A DNA stretch of 64,000 nt from Duganella alba (GCF_009674495.1 NZ_WKJN01000029.1:1-64000); one strand, 5' to 3'; shown: positions 8,375 to 17,531, numbered from the stretch's first letter. Notes: generated by a model from the sequence alone, not told the origin. Translations and numbers: made by a program.

Positions 8375-10525
8375 ATGCAAGATAAATTTCCTCATACCGC
8401 GATCCAGTGCCTGACTGCCATCGCCCAGCACCATGGTTTGCAGATTAATCCGGAGCGCCTGATCGACGATTACGCGCTGCGCGCGCAGGAGCCGGGCGTC
8501 GGGGAACTGTTGCGCATCGCCGCCGATATCGGCTTGAAAGCCAAGTCCGACCAGCTGACCTGGAGCCGCCTGATGGCCCAGGGCGGCGTGTTCCCGCTGA
8601 TGGCGCGCCTGGTCGACGGCAACTCGGTGATCGTGGTCGGCGTCAAGGCGGGCGAGCTCGGCGGCCAGGACCATGTGGCCGTGCTCAACCCGGCCAGCGC
8701 CAACGCGGCGGTGGTGCTGGTGGCGCGCAACGACTTCGAGCAGCGCTGGCGCGGCGACGTGCTGTTCATCAAACGCCAGCACAAGCTCAGCGATCCGAAC
8801 CAGCCGTTCGGCCTGCGCTGGTTCATCCCCGAAATCCTCAAGCAGAAAGCGGCGTTCCGCGACATCTTCATCGCCGCCATCGCCATGCAGCTGCTGGCGC
8901 TGGCCTCGCCGATCTTCTTCCAGCTGGTGATCGACAAGGTGCTGACCCACCGCAGCGTGACCACGCTGCAGGTGCTGGCGGTCGGCATCGTCATGGCGCT
9001 GCTGTTCGACGCCACCTTTGGTTTCCTGCGCCAGACCCTGACGCTGGCGGCCAGCAACAAGATCGACATGCGCCTGACGCGGCGCGTGTTCGGCCACCTG
9101 CTGTCGCTGCCGATCGACTTCTTCGAGACCACCAGCGCCGGCGTGGTCACGCGCCACATGCAGCAGCTGGAAAAAATCCGCAACTTCCTCACCGGGCGGC
9201 TGTTCTTCACCGCGCTCGACGTCATCGCGCTGCTGGTGTTCATTCCGGTGCTGTTCAGCTACTCGGTCAAGCTGGCCTCGCTGGTGCTGTTCTTCGCCGC
9301 GCTGATCGCCGGCGTGGTGCTGACCATGGTGCCGACCTTCAACCGCCGCCTGCAGGCGCTGTACGCCGCCGAGGGCCAGCGCCAGGGCATGCTGGTGGAA
9401 ACCATCCACGGCATGCGCACCGTCAAGGCGCTGGCGATCGAGCCGTCGCAGCGCCGCGTGTGGGACCAGCGCTCGGCCGAAGCGATCACCATGCACTTCC
9501 GCGTCGGCCAGATTTCGATCGCCGGCAACGCCGTCACCGACTTCCTCGGCAAGCTGCTGCCGGTGCTGATCATCGTGGTCGGCGCCGCCGACGTGTTCGA
9601 CAACACGCTGTCGGTTGGCGCGCTGATCGCCTTCCAGATGCTGTCGGGCCGCGTCACCCAGCCGCTGATCTCGCTGGTCGGCCTGGTCAATGAATACCAG
9701 GAAACCGCGCTGTCGGTGCGCATGCTGGGCGAGGTCATGAACCGCGCGCCGGAAGGCCGCGCCGGCGCCAACGGCCTGCGGCCGGTGCTCGAAGGCGAGA
9801 TCCGGTTCGACGCCGTCACCTTCCGCTATCCGGGCGCGCAGGCGCTGGCGCTCGACAAGGCCAGCTTCACCATCGAGCAGGGCACGGTGGTCGGCATCGT
9901 CGGCCGCAGCGGCTCCGGCAAGACCACCTTGACCAAGCTGATCCAGGGTCTGTATCCGGTCCAGGAAGGCATCGTCCGCTTTGACGGCATCGACGCCCGC
10001 GAGATCGAGCTGTCGCACCTGCGGCGCCAGATCGGCGTGGTGCTGCAGGAAAACTTCCTGTTCCGCGGCACGGTGCGCGAAAACCTGTCGGTCACCAAGC
10101 CCGACGCCAGCTTTGAGGAACTGGTGGCGGCCGCGCAGGCGGCCGGCGCCGACGAGTTCATCGAGCGCCTGCCGCAGGGCTACGACACCGTGCTCGAAGA
10201 GAACGCCGCCAACCTGTCGGGCGGCCAGAAGCAGCGCCTGTCGATCGCCCGCACCCTGGTGGCGCGTCCGCGCATCCTGATCCTCGACGAGGCGGCGTCG
10301 GCGCTGGACCCGGAATCGGAAGCCATCTTCATCAGCAACCTGTCGAAAATCGCGGTCGGCCGCACGGTGGTGATGATTTCGCACCGCCTGTCGACCCTGG
10401 TCGACGCCGACAAGATCATGGTGATGCAGCAGGGCCGTCTGGTCGATGCCGGCCGCCATGAAGAATTGCTTACCCGCAGCGAAACCTACCAGCACTTATG
10501 GAACCAGCAAACAAGTCACCTGTAA
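8375..10525 (+). CDS. type I secretion ABC transporter with degenerate C39-like domain (HlyB-type)
   Basis: 716 residues from the ATG at 8375; this start gives the usual HlyB-like N-terminus. Residues 1-130 form a C39 peptidase-like domain in which the catalytic Cys position is Thr (HTAIQCLTAIAQHHG against DCG in true peptidases), as in RTX transporters that bind but do not cleave their substrate. About residues 155-430 carry the membrane helices. The nucleotide-binding domain shows Walker A GRSGSGKTT, signature LSGGQKQR, Walker B ILILDEA and the switch His in ISHRLST. It would export an unfolded protein through the inner membrane together with the downstream fusion protein. The closest substrate candidate is adhesin A, with adhesin B second. 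No TolC-type gene is linked to it. Confidence 0.93.
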   Translation: MQDKFPHTAIQCLTAIAQHHGLQINPERLIDDYALRAQEPGVGELLRIAADIGLKAKSDQLTWSRLMAQGGVFPLMARLVDGNSVIVVGVKAGELGGQDHVAVLNPASANAAVVLVARNDFEQRWRGDVLFIKRQHKLSDPNQPFGLRWFIPEILKQKAAFRDIFIAAIAMQLLALASPIFFQLVIDKVLTHRSVTTLQVLAVGIVMALLFDATFGFLRQTLTLAASNKIDMRLTRRVFGHLLSLPIDFFETTSAGVVTRHMQQLEKIRNFLTGRLFFTALDVIALLVFIPVLFSYSVKLASLVLFFAALIAGVVLTMVPTFNRRLQALYAAEGQRQGMLVETIHGMRTVKALAIEPSQRRVWDQRSAEAITMHFRVGQISIAGNAVTDFLGKLLPVLIIVVGAADVFDNTLSVGALIAFQMLSGRVTQPLISLVGLVNEYQETALSVRMLGEVMNRAPEGRAGANGLRPVLEGEIRFDAVTFRYPGAQALALDKASFTIEQGTVVGIVGRSGSGKTTLTKLIQGLYPVQEGIVRFDGIDAREIELSHLRRQIGVVLQENFLFRGTVRENLSVTKPDASFEELVAAAQAAGADEFIERLPQGYDTVLEENAANLSGGQKQRLSIARTLVARPRILILDEAASALDPESEAIFISNLSKIAVGRTVVMISHRLSTLVDADKIMVMQQGRLVDAGRHEELLTRSETYQHLWNQQTSHL

Positions 10526-11856
10526 CTGGCCGCGGCCAGGACCAAACCGAAGTCGAGTTCCTGCCGGACGCCGACGCCATCGAGCGCGGCCCGCTGCCGC
10601 GCTCGGTGCGCATCACGCTGCACGTGATGCTGCTGGCCTTCGTCTCGTTCATCGTCTGGGCCAGCCTGTCGTCGATCGACCAGATCGTCGTCGCCCATGG
10701 CAAGCTGGTCAATCCGCTGCCGAACATCGTGGTGCAGCCGCTCGAGACCTCGATCATCCAGAGCATCGAAGTGCGCGTCGGCCAGGTGGTCAAGAAGGGC
10801 CAGGTGCTGGCCCTGCTGGACCCGACCTTCAGCGCCGCCGACCAGGGCCAGCTGCGCAGCCGGCTGGAAAGCCTGGACAACCAGACCGCCAGCCTGCGCG
10901 CTGAACTGAGCAGCGGCACGCCCGGCATGCTCGACCGCAGCAGCGCCGACGCCAAGCTGCAGGCGCAGCTGTCGAACGAGCGCCAGGCCAACTTCGCCGC
11001 GCAAAAGACCAAGATGGACCAGAACATCGCGCGCCTTCGGGCCAGCCTGCTGACCAACAAGCACGACCAGGTGATCCTGGCCGAGCGCGTCAAGTCGTTG
11101 CGCGAAGTGGAAGCCATGCAGGAGCAGCTGATGGCCGAGCAGTTCGGCGCCAAGATGCACCTGCTGGAGGCGCGCGACCGCCGCCTCGAGGTCGAGCGCG
11201 ACATGGACATGCAGCGCAACAAGGCGGTCGAGCTGGCCAGCGAGCTGGCCTCGGCCGAGGCCGAGCGCTCGGCGTTCGACAAGAACTGGCGCCAGAAGAC
11301 CATGGAAGACCTGCTGAGCGCGACGCGCGACCGCGACGGCATCAACGAGCAGCTGACCAAGGCCGACAAGCGTCTCAAGCTGATCCAGATGGTGGCGCCG
11401 GCCGACGGCGTGGTGCTGGAGATCGGCAAGCTGTCGGTCGGTTCCGTGGTGCGCGAGGCCGAGCCGCTGTTCACCCTGGTGCCGCTGGGCGCCCAGCTGG
11501 AGGCCGAGGTGCAGATCGACTCGGTCGACATCGGCTACATCAAGCAGGACGCGGCGGTGCACCTGAAGGTCGACGCCTTCTCGTTCATGAAGCACGGCAT
11601 GCTGGACGGCCGCGTGCGCACCATCAGCCAGGATTCGTTCAAGCGCGACACCGCCGACAAGAGCGGCGGCGGGCTCGACGCCTACTACCTGAGCCGGATT
11701 CCCTACAGCGGCCAGCTGGCCAAGCTGCCGCCCGGCGCGCGCCTGCTGCCCGGCATGACGGTGTCGGCCGAGATCGTGGTGGGCAAGCGCACCGTGATGT
11801 CCTACCTGCTGTACCCGCTGACGCGCGCGATGGATGAAGCGATCCGCGAACCCTGA
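10498..11856 (+). CDS. type I secretion membrane fusion protein (HlyD family)
   Basis: 452 residues. The start lies inside the ABC transporter gene (28-base overlap), which suggests translational coupling. There is a short cytoplasmic N-terminus, a membrane span at about residues 38-58 (HVMLLAFVSFIVWASL), then a lipoyl/barrel-sandwich half (VEVRVGQVVKKGQVLALLDP-like; here IEVRVGQVVKKGQ), a long coiled-coil hairpin with heptads (about 130-285), the second lipoyl half near MVAPADGVVLEI and a beta-barrel end. It bridges the ABC transporter to an outer membrane TolC-like channel, which must be encoded elsewhere. Confidence 0.92.
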   Translation: MEPANKSPVTGRGQDQTEVEFLPDADAIERGPLPRSVRITLHVMLLAFVSFIVWASLSSIDQIVVAHGKLVNPLPNIVVQPLETSIIQSIEVRVGQVVKKGQVLALLDPTFSAADQGQLRSRLESLDNQTASLRAELSSGTPGMLDRSSADAKLQAQLSNERQANFAAQKTKMDQNIARLRASLLTNKHDQVILAERVKSLREVEAMQEQLMAEQFGAKMHLLEARDRRLEVERDMDMQRNKAVELASELASAEAERSAFDKNWRQKTMEDLLSATRDRDGINEQLTKADKRLKLIQMVAPADGVVLEIGKLSVGSVVREAEPLFTLVPLGAQLEAEVQIDSVDIGYIKQDAAVHLKVDAFSFMKHGMLDGRVRTISQDSFKRDTADKSGGGLDAYYLSRIPYSGQLAKLPPGARLLPGMTVSAEIVVGKRTVMSYLLYPLTRAMDEAIREP

Positions 11857-11897
11857 TTAGTGTGTTGTGATTAACCTTATTGCCGGAGCCTGGCCAC

Positions 11898-12683
11898 GTG
11901 TTTACCATCATTATTCCCACCCATGAACGTCCCCAGTTGCTGCAGCGCACGCTGGAGTCGCTGCTGGCCCAGACCTGCCAGGATTTCAAGCTGGTAATCG
12001 TGTCCGACACGGCCACCTACCTGCCGCCATACAACCACCTGGCGCAGTTCGCCGGCCGCTTCGACTATGTGCTGCGCTGCAGCGGCCGCCCGGGACCGGC
12101 GCCGAGCCGCGACATGGGCCAGGCCATCGCCGACGGCGAGTACATCATCTTCCTCGACGACGACGACACCTTCGATCCCGACCACCTGGCCAAGCTCAAG
12201 GCGCGGCTGGAGATCGACCGTCCCGAGCTGCTGTTCTGCGACCTGCAGGTGCAGTTCGAGAACCGCGCGGTGTCGCCGCCCGAGCTGCTGGGACCGACCC
12301 ACAAGGTGTCGATCGCTGACGTCACCGACGACAGCGTCTACGTCCGCAACCGCATTCCCAACAGCTGCATCGCCTACCGCCGCGACGTGCTGCAGGGCGT
12401 CACCAACAACCCGGACATGATCATCTACGAGGACTGGGACTTCCTGCTCAACGTGCTCAACGGCCGGACCCTGACGCACCTGGCCACCGACGGCGTGGTG
12501 ATCCACAAGACCGAGCCGGATGCGCCGCAGAATATGCGCCGCGGCAATTCCAACGAGGGCCTGGTGGTGCAGGTGATGCTGGAGCTGTATCAGCGCTATC
12601 CGGCGCGCAATATGGAGACGCGCCTGGCGCGCCAGGCGCTGCTGGCCGGCGCCGACCTGCATTACGACCTGTCGTACTTCTAA
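11898..12683 (+). CDS. GT2-type glycosyltransferase
   Basis: 261 residues from the GTG at 11898, which follows a GGAG site at 11884-11887; a TTG start at 11880 would add six residues. The GT-A fold is clear: FTIIIPTHERPQLLQRTLESL at the N-terminus (nucleotide-binding strand and helix) and the metal-binding run FLDDDDTFDPDHL near residue 85. An acidic motif EDWDFLLNVL lies near 180, where GT2 enzymes place the catalytic base. The donor and acceptor cannot be read from sequence. It is the last gene of the adhesin A secretion unit, 41 bases after the fusion protein gene, so a role in decorating the secreted adhesin is inferred. Confidence 0.85.
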   Translation: MFTIIIPTHERPQLLQRTLESLLAQTCQDFKLVIVSDTATYLPPYNHLAQFAGRFDYVLRCSGRPGPAPSRDMGQAIADGEYIIFLDDDDTFDPDHLAKLKARLEIDRPELLFCDLQVQFENRAVSPPELLGPTHKVSIADVTDDSVYVRNRIPNSCIAYRRDVLQGVTNNPDMIIYEDWDFLLNVLNGRTLTHLATDGVVIHKTEPDAPQNMRRGNSNEGLVVQVMLELYQRYPARNMETRLARQALLAGADLHYDLSYF

Positions 12684-12702
12684 GTTCGACCGCCGCGCGG
12701 CG

Positions 12703-13176
12703 TCAGGCGTCCGGCGTCAGGTAGCGCAGGATGCGCGCCGGGTTGCCGGCCACCACCGCCAGCGGCGGCACCGAGCGCGTCACCACCGCGCCGGCGCCGA
12801 CCATGGCGCCGGCGCCGATGGTCACGCCGGGCAAAATGGTGGCGCCGCCGCCGATCGAGGCGCCGGCCTCCACCACCGTCTGCGGGAAGGCGTCCGGATA
12901 GCGCTTCGAGCGCGGCATGCGGTCGTTGGTGAAGGTGACGTTGGGGCCGATGAAGGCGCGGTCGCCCACGCGCAGCCCGTCCCACAGGTAGTTGCCGCAC
13001 TTGACCGTGACCTGGTCGCCCAGCACCACATCGTTTTCAATGAAGCAGTGGGCGTTGATGTTGCACGCGGCGCCGATGCGGGCGCCGCCCAGCACCACGG
13101 TGAATTGCCACACCTGGGTGTCGGCGCCGATGGCGGCCGACTGCACGTCGGCCAGCGGATGGATGCGGGCGCTCAT
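12703..13176 (-). CDS. fdtC: sugar N-acetyltransferase, left-handed beta-helix (FdtC/QdtC-like)
   Basis: 157 residues of hexapeptide repeats ending in the conserved GNPARI turn. The motifs [24 protein letters not shown] and [17 protein letters not shown] are the hallmark of the dTDP-3-amino-3,6-dideoxyhexose N-acetyltransferase group; Asn and His in NINAH are where the catalytic pair is expected. It would transfer acetyl from acetyl-CoA to the 3-amino group made by the upstream transaminase. The start ATG overlaps the stop of the transaminase gene by four bases (ATGA), so the two are coupled. FdtC (galacto) and QdtC (gluco) cannot be told apart by eye, hence the symbol is tentative. Confidence 0.75.
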   Translation of the reverse strand: MSARIHPLADVQSAAIGADTQVWQFTVVLGGARIGAACNINAHCFIENDVVLGDQVTVKCGNYLWDGLRVGDRAFIGPNVTFTNDRMPRSKRYPDAFPQTVVEAGASIGGGATILPGVTIGAGAMVGAGAVVTRSVPPLAVVAGNPARILRYLTPDA

Positions 13177-14288
13177 GCCGCGCTTTCGCTGCAGGCCGCG
13201 CGCACGGCGCGCACCACGGCGGCGGCGTCGTCGGCGGTCATGGTCGGTCCCATCGGCAGGCTCAGCACCTCGCGGTGGATCGCTTCGGCGATCGGGAACT
13301 GGCCGGCCTGGAAGCCCAGTTCGGCATACGCCGGCTGCAGGTGCGGCGGCACCGGATAATGGACGATGGTGCCGATGCCGGCCGCGGCCAGCCGCTGCGC
13401 CAGGGCGTCGCGCTGCGCATGGCGCACCACGAACACATGCCACACCGGATCGGCCCACGCCGGCACCTGCGGCAGCACCAGGCCCGGCACGTCGGCCAGC
13501 TCGCGCAGGTAGAGGGCGGCGATGGCGGCGCGCTGCTGGTTGTCCTGCGCCAGCGTGGCGAGCTTGACGCGCAGCAGCGCCGCCTGCAGCTCGTCGAGGC
13601 GCGAGTTGAAGCCGGCCACCTCGTTGTGGTATTTCTGCCGCGAGCCGTAGTTGCGCAGCACGCGCAGCTGCGCGGCGATGGCGTCGTCGTCGGTGGTGAC
13701 GGCGCCGCCGTCGCCGAGGGCGCCGAGGTTCTTGCCCGGATAGAAGCTGAAGGCGGCGGCGTCGCCGAGGTGGCCGGTGCTGACGCCGCGGTAGCGCGCG
13801 CCGTGGGCCTGGGCCGCGTCCTCGATCACCTTCAGGCCGTGCTGGCGCGCCAGCGCGTTGAGCGGGTCCATGTCGGCCGGCTGGCCGTACAGGTGGACCG
13901 CGATGATGGCGCGGGTGCGCGGCGTGATGGCGGCCGCCACGCGCGCCGGATCGATGTTGTAGGTGGCTGCCACCGGCTCGACCGGCACCGGCCGCGCGCC
14001 GCACTGGCTGACCGCCAGCCAGGTGGCGATGTAGGTGTTGCTGGGGACGATGACTTCGTCGCCGGGACCGACGCCGTACGCCTTCAGCGCCAGCATGATC
14101 GCGTCGAGGCCGTTGGCCACGCCGACCGTCTGGCGGCTGCCGCAGAAGGCGGCGAACTCCGCTTCAAACTGCTCCAGCTCGCGGCCCAGGACGTACCAGC
14201 CGGATTGCAGCACGCGCTGGAACGCCGCCTGCAGGGCGCTTTCCTGGCGCAGGTTGATGGCTTTGAGGTCGAGGAAGGGAACATTCAT
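13173..14288 (-). CDS. fdtB: DegT/DnrJ/EryC1-family sugar 3-aminotransferase (FdtB/QdtB-like)
   Basis: 371 residues, the usual length of this PLP fold-type I family. The N-terminus [12 protein letters not shown] is characteristic of FdtB/QdtB. Lys186 in [16 protein letters not shown] is the Schiff-base lysine; EDAAQAHGA carries the Asp that contacts the pyridine nitrogen. It would convert dTDP-3-keto-6-deoxyhexose to the 3-amino sugar using glutamate. The gene is translationally coupled to the acetyltransferase downstream. It is read divergently from the WxcM-like gene across a 143-base gap (14289-14431) that must hold both promoters. Confidence 0.88.
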   Translation of the reverse strand: MNVPFLDLKAINLRQESALQAAFQRVLQSGWYVLGRELEQFEAEFAAFCGSRQTVGVANGLDAIMLALKAYGVGPGDEVIVPSNTYIATWLAVSQCGARPVPVEPVAATYNIDPARVAAAITPRTRAIIAVHLYGQPADMDPLNALARQHGLKVIEDAAQAHGARYRGVSTGHLGDAAAFSFYPGKNLGALGDGGAVTTDDDAIAAQLRVLRNYGSRQKYHNEVAGFNSRLDELQAALLRVKLATLAQDNQQRAAIAALYLRELADVPGLVLPQVPAWADPVWHVFVVRHAQRDALAQRLAAAGIGTIVHYPVPPHLQPAYAELGFQAGQFPIAEAIHREVLSLPMGPTMTADDAAAVVRAVRAACSESAA

Positions 14289-14431
14289 GATGGAATCGGA
14301 GGCATGCGCTGGCAGTTGCTGGGAACTGCATGATGACCCATTTCCCCGGGCGACACAATAGTCGATAGTTGCTTGGCCGGCAGGTGCATCAGCTATACTT
14401 GCGGCAACAGATCATCAAGCGGAGAGCAGGC

Positions 14432-15295
14432 ATGCAGTGTGCAGAAACGGCCATCGTCCATCCCGGCGCCAGCGTCAGCGCCAGCGCCCGGCTGGGCGAC
14501 TATGTGGTGGTCTATGCGGGCGCCAGCGTGGGCGACGGCGCCGCCGTGCAGGGCATGAGCCAGCTGTGGCCGGGCGCGCAGGTCGGCGCCGGCGTGGTGG
14601 TCGGTCCCGGCGTGACGCTGGCGCCGGCCGCGTGCGGCGATTGCGGCATCGTGCTGGAGGAGGCGTGCGTGATCGGCGCCGGCGCCACGCTGCTGGCCGG
14701 CGTGCGCATCGGCCAGGGCGCGCAGGTGGACGCCGGCGCCGTGGTGGCGCACAACGTGCCGCCGTATGCCATGGTGTCGGGGGCGCCGGCGCGCATCACC
14801 GGCTATGTCGAAAAGCTGCCGCCGCCGGCGGGCGCGCAGTGGCACCGCCAGGCCAGCTTCCCGGCCGCGCCGGCCATCGTGGCGCTCGGCGTGGGCGGCG
14901 TCACGCTGCACCGCTTCAAGTACCTGCAGGACCCGCGCGGCGACCTGTCGGTGGGCGACTTCGTCGACGAGATTCCGTTTGCGCCGAAGCGCTATTTCCT
15001 GGTGATGAACGTGCCCAGCGACAAGACCCGCGGCGAGCACGCGCACCACCGCTGCCACCAGTTCCTGGTCTGCGTCAAGGGCAGCGTGGCGGTGATGGTG
15101 GACGATGGCCAGACCCGCGGCGAGGTGCTGCTGGAGTCGGCCGACACCGGCATCTACCTGCCGCCGCTGACCTGGGGCGTGCAGTACAAGTACTCGGCCG
15201 ACGCCGTGCTGCTGGTGTTCGCCTCCGAGCTGTACGACGCCGCCGACTACATCCGCGACTACCGCGAGTTCAGCGAGCTGCTGCGCGGCGCCTAG
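14432..15295 (+). CDS. WxcM-like fusion: beta-helix domain plus sugar 3,4-ketoisomerase cupin
   Basis: 287 residues from the ATG at 14432, preceded by GGAG at 14421-14424. Residues 1-130 are hexapeptide-type (YAGASVGDG, GAGVVVGPGVTL, SGAPARITGYV). Residues 150-285 are a FdtA/WxcM-type cupin with the catalytic H-A-H motif in TRGEHAHHRCHQFLV. Family knowledge: WxcM proteins join an N-acetyltransferase to a dTDP-4-keto-6-deoxyglucose 3,4-ketoisomerase. Here the N-terminal half lacks both the NINAH-FIEND rung and the TNDxxPRSK segment kept in the separate FdtC-like protein, so it is probably not catalytic. It converges on the next glycosyltransferase gene, sharing the palindromic CTAG of both stop codons. 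Confidence 0.82.
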   Translation: MQCAETAIVHPGASVSASARLGDYVVVYAGASVGDGAAVQGMSQLWPGAQVGAGVVVGPGVTLAPAACGDCGIVLEEACVIGAGATLLAGVRIGQGAQVDAGAVVAHNVPPYAMVSGAPARITGYVEKLPPPAGAQWHRQASFPAAPAIVALGVGGVTLHRFKYLQDPRGDLSVGDFVDEIPFAPKRYFLVMNVPSDKTRGEHAHHRCHQFLVCVKGSVAVMVDDGQTRGEVLLESADTGIYLPPLTWGVQYKYSADAVLLVFASELYDAADYIRDYREFSELLRGA

Positions 15296-16179
15296 GCCGG
15301 CTGCGGCGCCGCGCCCAGCGTCGCCAGGTAGTCGACATAGCGCTGGTAGGCCACGCGCATCTCCTCGTACTGCTGGTGCTGCTGGAAGGTCTCCAGCGCC
15401 CGTGCGCGCGTGCCCAGCAGTTCCTCGGTGCTGATCACGCCCTCGATGTGGGCGGCGCGCCAGATTTCCAGGCCGTCCGACAGGTAGCCGCCGTAGTCGA
15501 GGCTGGTGGCCGGATTGGAGTTCGACTCGAGCCGCATGTCGAGCCGGAAATAGCTCAGTTCCTCGCCGATGTAGTAGGCGCGCCGGCCATGGGCCATGCG
15601 GCAGTAGAAGGCGACGTCGCACAGGCCGTGGATGAAGTCATAGTCGGCCAGCGCGAAGACCTGGCGCGTGCCGAGCTCCCACAGGCGCTGGCGGCGCACC
15701 ATGATGCTGGTGAACTCGCCCACCACGTTGGCCACCAGCGCCAGGGTGCGGTACAGGTCGAGGCCGCTCATGACGCCGTTCTGCGGATACGGCCGGCGCT
15801 GGCGCACCACCGCGTTGTCCTTGTCGATGACGGCCGAGGCCGAGAACACCAGTTCGGCGTCGGGCACGGTGTGCATCGCCGCCACCATGCGCTCGACGCA
15901 GAACGGGTGCAGGATGTCGTCGTCGAACAGCGGCTTGACGAACTCGCCCTTGGCGCCGTACAGCGCGGCCAGGATGTTGCTGGCGCGGGTGGCGCTGCTG
16001 CGCTGGTAGATCACCTGCGGATAGCGGGCGCAGATCTCGCGGATGGCCTCGGTCGGGCAGTTGTCGCTGACCAGGATCTCGATGTTCGGATAGGTCTGGC
16101 CGATGGCCGAGCGCAGGCACTGTTCGAAATAGCCCGGCTTGTAGGACGGGATGACGATGCTGACGAGGGGAAAAGACAT
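15292..16179 (-). CDS. GT2-family glycosyltransferase
   Basis: 295 residues. N-terminal GT-A signature PLVSIVIPSYK followed by CLRSAIGQTYPNIEILVSDN. The DDD metal motif is in KPLFDDDILHPFCVERM (about residue 88). It is clearly paralogous to the gene at 16620-17510 (same opening, same FDDD-LHPFC-ERMVAA core, same YFR-D--LESNSNP near residue 225), so the pair arose by tandem duplication. The gene ends the minus-strand glycosylation operon, 30 bases after the FdtA-like gene. Sugar specificity unknown. Confidence 0.85.
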   Translation of the reverse strand: MSFPLVSIVIPSYKPGYFEQCLRSAIGQTYPNIEILVSDNCPTEAIREICARYPQVIYQRSSATRASNILAALYGAKGEFVKPLFDDDILHPFCVERMVAAMHTVPDAELVFSASAVIDKDNAVVRQRRPYPQNGVMSGLDLYRTLALVANVVGEFTSIMVRRQRLWELGTRQVFALADYDFIHGLCDVAFYCRMAHGRRAYYIGEELSYFRLDMRLESNSNPATSLDYGGYLSDGLEIWRAAHIEGVISTEELLGTRARALETFQQHQQYEEMRVAYQRYVDYLATLGAAPQPA

Positions 16180-16209
16180 ACGGAACCTATGGGTAAGGGA
16201 AAGGGGCGT

Positions 16210-16623
16210 TCAGGGGCGGTGCCGCTGCGCCGCCGCGACGAAGTCCTGGTAGTCATGGTAGTAGTCGGCCGGCTCGTACAAGGTCGAGGCCAGCACCAGG
16301 CACACCGCGCCCGAGGAAAAGTTTTCCACCTCGCGCCACATCCGGCCCGGCACGTAGAGGCCGTAGTAGGAGCGGTTGAGCTGGAATTTGCGGCGCTGCT
16401 GGCCGTCGTCGACGATGACGTCGAAGCTGCCGGACATGGCGATGAACAGCTGCTGCAGCTCGAGGTGGCCGTGGCCGGCGCGGGCGGCGCCGCCCGGCAC
16501 GTCGTACAGGTAGTACACGCGGCGGATGTCGAACGGCACGTCGATGCCGCCCTCGACCACCGACAGGTTGCCGCGCTGGTCATGGCGCGGCGGCAGGTCG
16601 ATCAGCCGGCACTGGTCGATCAC
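16210..16623 (-). CDS. fdtA: sugar 3,4-ketoisomerase (FdtA/QdtA-like cupin)
   Basis: 137 residues from a GTG at 16623, the usual length for FdtA. The GTG overlaps the TGA of the preceding glycosyltransferase by four bases (GTGA), which decides the start. The cupin carries RAGHGHLELQQLFIAMSG with the H-x-H catalytic pair, then VDDGQ and YGLYVPGRMWREVENFS, all typical of dTDP-4-dehydro-6-deoxyglucose 3- or 4-isomerases. It would deliver the 3-keto sugar used by FdtB. This is the second enzyme of this type in the block, besides the C-terminal half of the WxcM-like protein. Confidence 0.85.
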   Translation of the reverse strand: MIDQCRLIDLPPRHDQRGNLSVVEGGIDVPFDIRRVYYLYDVPGGAARAGHGHLELQQLFIAMSGSFDVIVDDGQQRRKFQLNRSYYGLYVPGRMWREVENFSSGAVCLVLASTLYEPADYYHDYQDFVAAAQRHRP

Positions 16624-17510
16624 GGCGCCGCTCCCGCCGGCTGCGCCGCCAGCACCGCGTGATAGCGCTGCTGCGAGCGCACAAACATCGGGAACACCTG
16701 GCCGAAGCGCACGGCGGCGGCGTCGATGCGCGGCTGCATGGCGACCAGCTCCTGCGGCGTGACGATGCCGAGGTCGGCGCATTCGAGCAGCAGGTCGACA
16801 TAGTCGGAGAAGCAGTAGCCGAGATTCGGGTTGTTGCGCGGATTGCTGTTGGACTCCAGCTGGGCGTCATAGCGGAAGTACGACAGCTCCTCGTCGACGT
16901 AGAACACCTTGCGGTCGCCGGCCAGGTTGAAGTAGGCCGCCATGTCGGCCAGGCCCAGCGAGCAGTCGTGGCGGTGGAAGTGGAACAGGCGGGTGCCGAT
17001 TTCCCACAGGCGCCGGCGGCGGAACAGGATGGTGCTGAACTCGCCGACGAAGTTGCTCATGCTCAGTACCATGCTGCGCACCATGCCGCGGCCCTCGAGG
17101 CTGCCGGAGGCCTGGAACGGCCGCCGCGTCTCGGTCGGCTGGTTCTGGATGCTGATCACCTGCGAGGCCGAGAACACCAGTTCGACCTCGGGCTCCATCT
17201 GGATCGCCGCCACCATGCGCTCGATGCAGAACGGATGCAGCACGTCGTCGTCGAACAGCGGCTTGATGTATTCGCCCTTGGCGCCGAACAGCGACGACAG
17301 CACGTTCTGCTCGCGGATCGCGCTGTTGCGCTGGTAGGTCACGTGCGGCGCGTATTTCTTGCAGATGTCGTGGATGGCCTCGGTGGGGCAGTTGTCGCTG
17401 ACCAGGATCTCGAGGTTCGGATAGCTCTGGCCCAGCGCCGAGCGCAGGCAGATTTCAAAATGGGCCGCCTTGTAGGACGGGATGACGATGCTGACTAAGG
17501 GAAGACTCAT
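16620..17510 (-). CDS. GT2-family glycosyltransferase (tandem paralogue)
   Basis: 296 residues, start MSLPLVSIVIPSYK. Core motifs: LRSALGQSYPNLEILVSDNCPTE, KPLFDDDVLHPFCIERM (metal-binding Asp run) and YFRYDAQLESNSNP. It is closely similar to the protein encoded at 15292-16179, differing most in the C-terminal quarter. It lies 21 bases after the large OGT fusion gene and overlaps fdtA, so it is part of one minus-strand transcript: OGT fusion, GT2, FdtA, GT2. Confidence 0.85.
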   Translation of the reverse strand: MSLPLVSIVIPSYKAAHFEICLRSALGQSYPNLEILVSDNCPTEAIHDICKKYAPHVTYQRNSAIREQNVLSSLFGAKGEYIKPLFDDDVLHPFCIERMVAAIQMEPEVELVFSASQVISIQNQPTETRRPFQASGSLEGRGMVRSMVLSMSNFVGEFSTILFRRRRLWEIGTRLFHFHRHDCSLGLADMAAYFNLAGDRKVFYVDEELSYFRYDAQLESNSNPRNNPNLGYCFSDYVDLLLECADLGIVTPQELVAMQPRIDAAAVRFGQVFPMFVRSQQRYHAVLAAQPAGAAP

Positions 17511-17531
17511 GCTGCCAAACTCCTGACAATA

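Noticed and set aside
12822-13567. Plus-strand open frames opposite fdtC and fdtB
   Set aside because: They are shadows of two well-supported enzymes with conserved motifs on the minus strand; the translations are Arg/Ala-rich without any domain.
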